From contig CAZWXK010000007.1 of the NCBI GenBank assembly GCA_964637875.1, positions 9,644 through 73,643 of the forward strand: a stretch of 64,000 bases of DNA, written 5' to 3'. This stretch comes from UBA5972 sp964637875. GTDB lineage: Bacteria; Pseudomonadota; Alphaproteobacteria; Rhodobacterales; Rhodobacteraceae. Below the pieces are notes generated by a model, which worked only from the letters and a program-made list of their open reading frames with translations, had not been told where the DNA came from and searched no databases. The translations under genes and the position numbers were made by a program. Within the stretch, counting starts at the first letter, position 1. Each line of letters opens with the position of its first letter. Below, one piece after another: positions 61,087 through 64,000 of this stretch.

Positions 61087-62962
61087 TGGATGACCTGCCT
61101 TCCCCTCTGTGGACCTACCTGACCTCGGACAACCGCCTGACGGGCACATGGCGCAGCGCGCTGCCGGTACACCGCGACGTGCCCTCGCCCTGCCGTGGGG
61201 CCTGCCCGGTGGACGGGCATATCGCCGAATGGATCGGCCAGATCCGCGACGGCGACATGCGGGCGGCCTGGCTGACGCTGGTCGCCAACAATCCCTTTCC
61301 GGCCGTGATCGGCCGCGTCTGTCACCACCCCTGTCAGAGCCTGTGCAACCGCGCCGACCTGGACGAAACCATCGGCATCCGCAGCCTGGAACGACATGTC
61401 GGGGATCACGCCCTGGCACAGGGTTGGCGCCTGCCCGCGCCGCTGCCGGCAACCGGGCGCAAGGTGGCCATCGTCGGCGGCGGTCCTGCCGGCCTGTCGG
61501 CCGCCTGGCAGCTGATGCGCCGCGGCCATGCGGTAACCCTGTTCGAGGCATCAGCCACTCCGGGTGGGCTGCTCCGTACGGGGATTCCGTCCTATCGCCT
61601 GGACAAGGCAGTGCTGGATGCCGAGATCGCGCGCATTGTCGATTACGGGCTGGACCTGCGCTGTGGCGAGCGCATTGCCGGGCGCACAGGGCTGGAACAG
61701 CTGCGCAACACGTTCGACGCGGTTTATCTGGCCACCGGCGCGACACGCCCCAAACGCCTGCCGTCGCTGGCCCCTGACGAAGCGCTGGCCCGAGACGGTC
61801 ATGTGATGGACGGCGCCGAATTCCTGCGTCTGACCAACGCGGGCAAAACGCCCCCTCTGGGCCGCCATATCGTGGTCGTCGGCGGGGGCAGCGCGGCAAT
61901 GGATGTCGCCCGCAGCGCGCGCCGTCTGGGCCATGATGTCACCATCCTTGCACTCGAAGACGAAGCCGCGCTACCGGCCCAGCGCGACGAGGTGATCGAG
62001 GCCCGCGAAGAGGGGATCACCTTTGTCACCGGGGCGCGCATGTGCAAGGTTGCGGCCCGTGACGCANNNNNNNNNNNNNNNNNNNNNNNNNNNNNNNNNN
62101 NNNNNNNNNNNNNNNNNNNNNNNNNNNNNNNNNNNNNNNNNNNNNNNNNNNNNNNNNNNNNNNNNNGGGGATCACCTTTGTCACCGGGGCGCGCATGTGC
62201 AAGGTTGCGGCCCGTGACGCAACCCGTGACGCAGCCCGTGACGCAGCCCGGAAATCCGCGCGTGACGGGGGGCTCACGCTGTCCTGCGAAAGAGTCCGCT
62301 TCGTCCCGGGCGCCCAGCGCGGCGCGTTCACTGTCGAGCCGGTAAGGGACAGCACCTTTGACATCGATGCCGATGCCATCGTGCCGGCAATCGGACAGGA
62401 TGCCGATCTCGATCTGTGGGACGGGCTGATTGCGGCCGACGGCAGCGTTCCATCCCCGATAGCCGCAACCGGAGACGGCTGGCAGACGGCGATCGAAGGT
62501 GTCTTTGCCGGCGGTGACCTTGCCAGCATGGACCGCTTTGTCAGCGCCGCGATCGGCATGGGCAAAGAGGCCGCCGAGGCCATCGACGGATGGCTGACCG
62601 AAACCGGCGACAGCCCGGCAGACAGCCCGGCCGCGGTGACATTCGACGAGATAAACACCGCCTATCACCCTCTGGCCCCGCGCCAGATGCAGGATAGCCG
62701 CCCGGTCGATACCCGTCTGAACAGCTTTGTCGAGGTCCAGCTGCCCCTGGCAGCCGAGCAGGCCCTTGCCGAGGCCGAGCGATGCTTTTCCTGCGGGACC
62801 TGCATCTATTGCGACAACTGCTATGTCTACTGCCCCGACATGGCAGTGATCCGTCTGGAACGGGGCTATGAGATCCGCACCGACTACTGCAAGGGCTGCG
62901 GTCTGTGCGTGGCCGAATGTCCCACAGGCGCGGTACGAATGATTGCGGAGGTGCAGCAATGA
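61083..62962 (+). CDS. padH: Phenylglyoxylate dehydrogenase epsilon-delta fusion (PadH-PadF): FAD/NAD subunit with C-terminal ferredoxin domain
   Basis: The gene is broken by a run of 100 N (62067-62166). If the N run and one copy of the 55-base flank are removed, the frame is continuous and gives 574 residues. It resembles the small chain of glutamate synthase: N-terminal cysteines (PCRGACPVDGHI, CHHPCQSLC), FAD site VAIVGGGPAGLSAAWQLM and NAD(P) site IVVVGGGSAAMDVARSARRLG. The last about 60 residues add two [4Fe-4S] motifs (CFSCGTCIYCDNCYVYCP and CKGCGLCVAECP), as in the delta subunit. It should pass electrons from phenylglyoxylate oxidation to NAD+. Starts and ends with ATGA overlaps. Confidence 0.82.
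62012..62221. other. Assembly gap of 100 N flanked by identical 55-base ends
   Basis: Bases 62012-62066 before and 62167-62221 after the N run (62067-62166) are identical. This is the overlap left by a k-mer assembler, not a biological duplication. Deleting 155 bases restores the padH reading frame exactly, because the codon boundary at 62067 then meets the one at 62222. Confidence 0.93.
62210..62257 (+). repeat. 12-bp tandem repeat in padH
   Basis: GCCCGTGACGCA, ACCCGTGACGCA and GCCCGTGACGCA are three 12-base units in a row, followed by a degenerate one. They encode (Ala/Thr)-Arg-Asp-Ala repeats in a surface-like segment. The true unit number is uncertain because the assembly gap abuts the first unit. 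Confidence 0.85.
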
Positions 62963-64000
62963 AGGACCAGGCGACCAATCAGCGGCTGCAACTTCTCAGT
63001 GGCAACCATGCGGTGGCAATGGGGGTGATGCTGGCACGACCCGATGTCACGCCTGTCTATCCCATCACCCCACAGACACCGATCCTTGAAAAACTTACCG
63101 AACTGCATGGGCAGGGCAGGTTGGGCGCCCGCATGTTGACCCCCGAATCCGAACATTCGGTGATGGCGACCTGCATCAGCGCCTCGCTCACCGGGGCGCG
63201 GGTGTTCACCGCGACCTCATCGCAGGGGCTCATGCTCATGCACGAATTGCTGCACTACGCCTCGGGGGCGCGTGCGCCGATCGTTATGTTCAACGTCAAC
63301 CGCACCCCGGCATCGCCCTGGGGGTTCTGGCCCGACCAGCTCGACAGCCTGTCCCAGCGCGATACCGGCTGGATCCAGCTGTACAGCGAAAGCCCGCAGG
63401 AATCACTCGACCTCGTGATCCAGGCCTTCCGTATTGCAGAGCAGGTGGAACTGCCGGTGATGGTCAATCACGATGCATTCTATGTCAGTCACGCGATGGA
63501 GCCCGTGGACGTACCCGAGCAAACCGACATCGATTCCTTTCTGCCACCGTTTCACAAGGACCTTCGCCTTGATGTGACGACCGGGCGCGCCTTTGGCGCC
63601 CCCGCCGATCAGGCGACCTGGAACCGTACGCGGCGCGATATGGCCCGCGCGATGGATCGGGTCCCGAACCTGTTCTCCGAGGTCGGGAACGCGTGGCAGA
63701 GCCTGACCGGCAGGGCTTCGGGGCCGCTGGAAACCTATCGCATGGATGACGCAGATCGCGTGTTCGTCGTCCTCGGCAGCCTTGCCGGCACCGTGCGCGA
63801 CGCGGTGGATGCCCTGCGCGAAAAGGGCGTGCGCGCCGGGCTGGCCAAGCTGCGCCTGCTGCGCCCCCTGCCCGTGGCGCTGTTGCGCGATCTGCTGTGC
63901 GGGCGCGATGATGTGCTGGTCCTGGACCGCGACTATTCCCCCGGCATGGGCGGCATCCTGCATCAGGAGGTTGCAGCCGCGCTGCACGGCGCGCCCCGAT
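62959..64000 (+). CDS. padG: Phenylglyoxylate dehydrogenase alpha subunit (partial, runs off window)
   Basis: ATG at 62959 overlaps the padH stop (ATGA), and the frame stays open for 347 codons to the window edge. The protein is a pyruvate:ferredoxin oxidoreductase alpha-type chain: HAVAMGVMLARPDVTPVYPITPQTPILEKL, then TPESEHSVMATCISASLTGARVFTATSSQGLMLMHELL, and a later transketolase C-like domain (RVFVVLGSLAGTVRDAVDALREKGVRAG). These features fit PadG; PorA of pyruvate oxidoreductase is the alternative, and the upstream PadE- and PadH/F-like domains favour PadG. The beta (TPP) subunit should follow beyond 64000. Confidence 0.85.
   Translation, partial: MKDQATNQRLQLLSGNHAVAMGVMLARPDVTPVYPITPQTPILEKLTELHGQGRLGARMLTPESEHSVMATCISASLTGARVFTATSSQGLMLMHELLHYASGARAPIVMFNVNRTPASPWGFWPDQLDSLSQRDTGWIQLYSESPQESLDLVIQAFRIAEQVELPVMVNHDAFYVSHAMEPVDVPEQTDIDSFLPPFHKDLRLDVTTGRAFGAPADQATWNRTRRDMARAMDRVPNLFSEVGNAWQSLTGRASGPLETYRMDDADRVFVVLGSLAGTVRDAVDALREKGVRAGLAKLRLLRPLPVALLRDLLCGRDDVLVLDRDYSPGMGGILHQEVAAALHGAPR

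Noticed and set aside
62012..62221. A 55-base direct repeat around the N run as a biological duplication or a mobile-element target repeat
   Set aside because: Exact length 55, position at both contig ends and frame restoration on collapse all point to assembler overlap.

Overview
The window is GC-rich alphaproteobacterial chromosome, most likely from the Rhodobacterales/Paracoccaceae. This rests on gene order and protein style (a nuoABC block with a small membrane gene behind nuoC, a liu leucine-degradation cluster, and a glmU-glmS / SPOR lipoprotein-dac-tmk-holB-tatD run) and on short dispersed intergenic repeats. No tRNA, rRNA, CRISPR array or insertion sequence was seen. No stretch over 300 bases lacks a gene. 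The largest gaps (about 190-250 bases at 11454-11660, 17701-17908, 29290-29534, 32016-32254, 35363-35610, 52607-52799 and 58179-58382) are promoter or terminator regions.

Positions 1-35362 are mainly housekeeping. The start of a complex I operon (nuoA-nuoB-nuoC and a small membrane protein, minus strand) is followed by a leucine/isovalerate degradation operon (liuA-liuB-liuD-GST-liuE-liuC, minus) and a divergent amino-acid permease. Then come a secreted protein of unknown function preceded by a helically phased CGTGA array, a DegT aminotransferase, gph, glmU-glmS, an FMN-binding oxidase-like protein, and a SPOR lipoprotein-dac-tmk-holB-tatD-MBL-AEC run. A polyamine-type ABC importer operon (potA-potD-potH-potI order, minus), a phosphatase plus three glycosyltransferases, and a GGDEF protein close this half.

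Positions 35552-64000 form a contiguous anaerobic aromatic catabolic island. A thioesterase-padB-padCD-padJ operon activates phenylacetate and oxidises phenylacetyl-CoA to phenylglyoxylate. The right-hand operon (58885 to the window edge) carries an aryl-CoA ligase fused to a PadE-like subunit, then PadH-PadF and PadG subunits of phenylglyoxylate dehydrogenase, which makes benzoyl-CoA. Between them lie korAB (2-oxoacid:ferredoxin oxidoreductase, expected to reduce ferredoxin), the Thauera-type benzoyl-CoA operon had-oah-dch-bcrC-bcrB-bcrA-bcrD-fdx, and hcrCAB (4-hydroxybenzoyl-CoA reductase) followed by a hemerythrin and a tandem GNAT gene. Phenylacetate, benzoate and 4-hydroxybenzoate would thus converge on benzoyl-CoA, whose ring is reduced with ATP and ferredoxin, hydrated and opened. 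The beta-oxidation steps to acetyl-CoA, PadI and any transcription factor are not in the window.

The most interesting signals are these: a related palindromic element centred on GTAC in front of four aromatic transcription starts; repeated subunit fusions (ligase-PadE, PadH-PadF, PadC-PadD); a thioesterase translationally coupled to padB; and an assembly gap that proves to be false when the duplicated 55-base flanks are collapsed.
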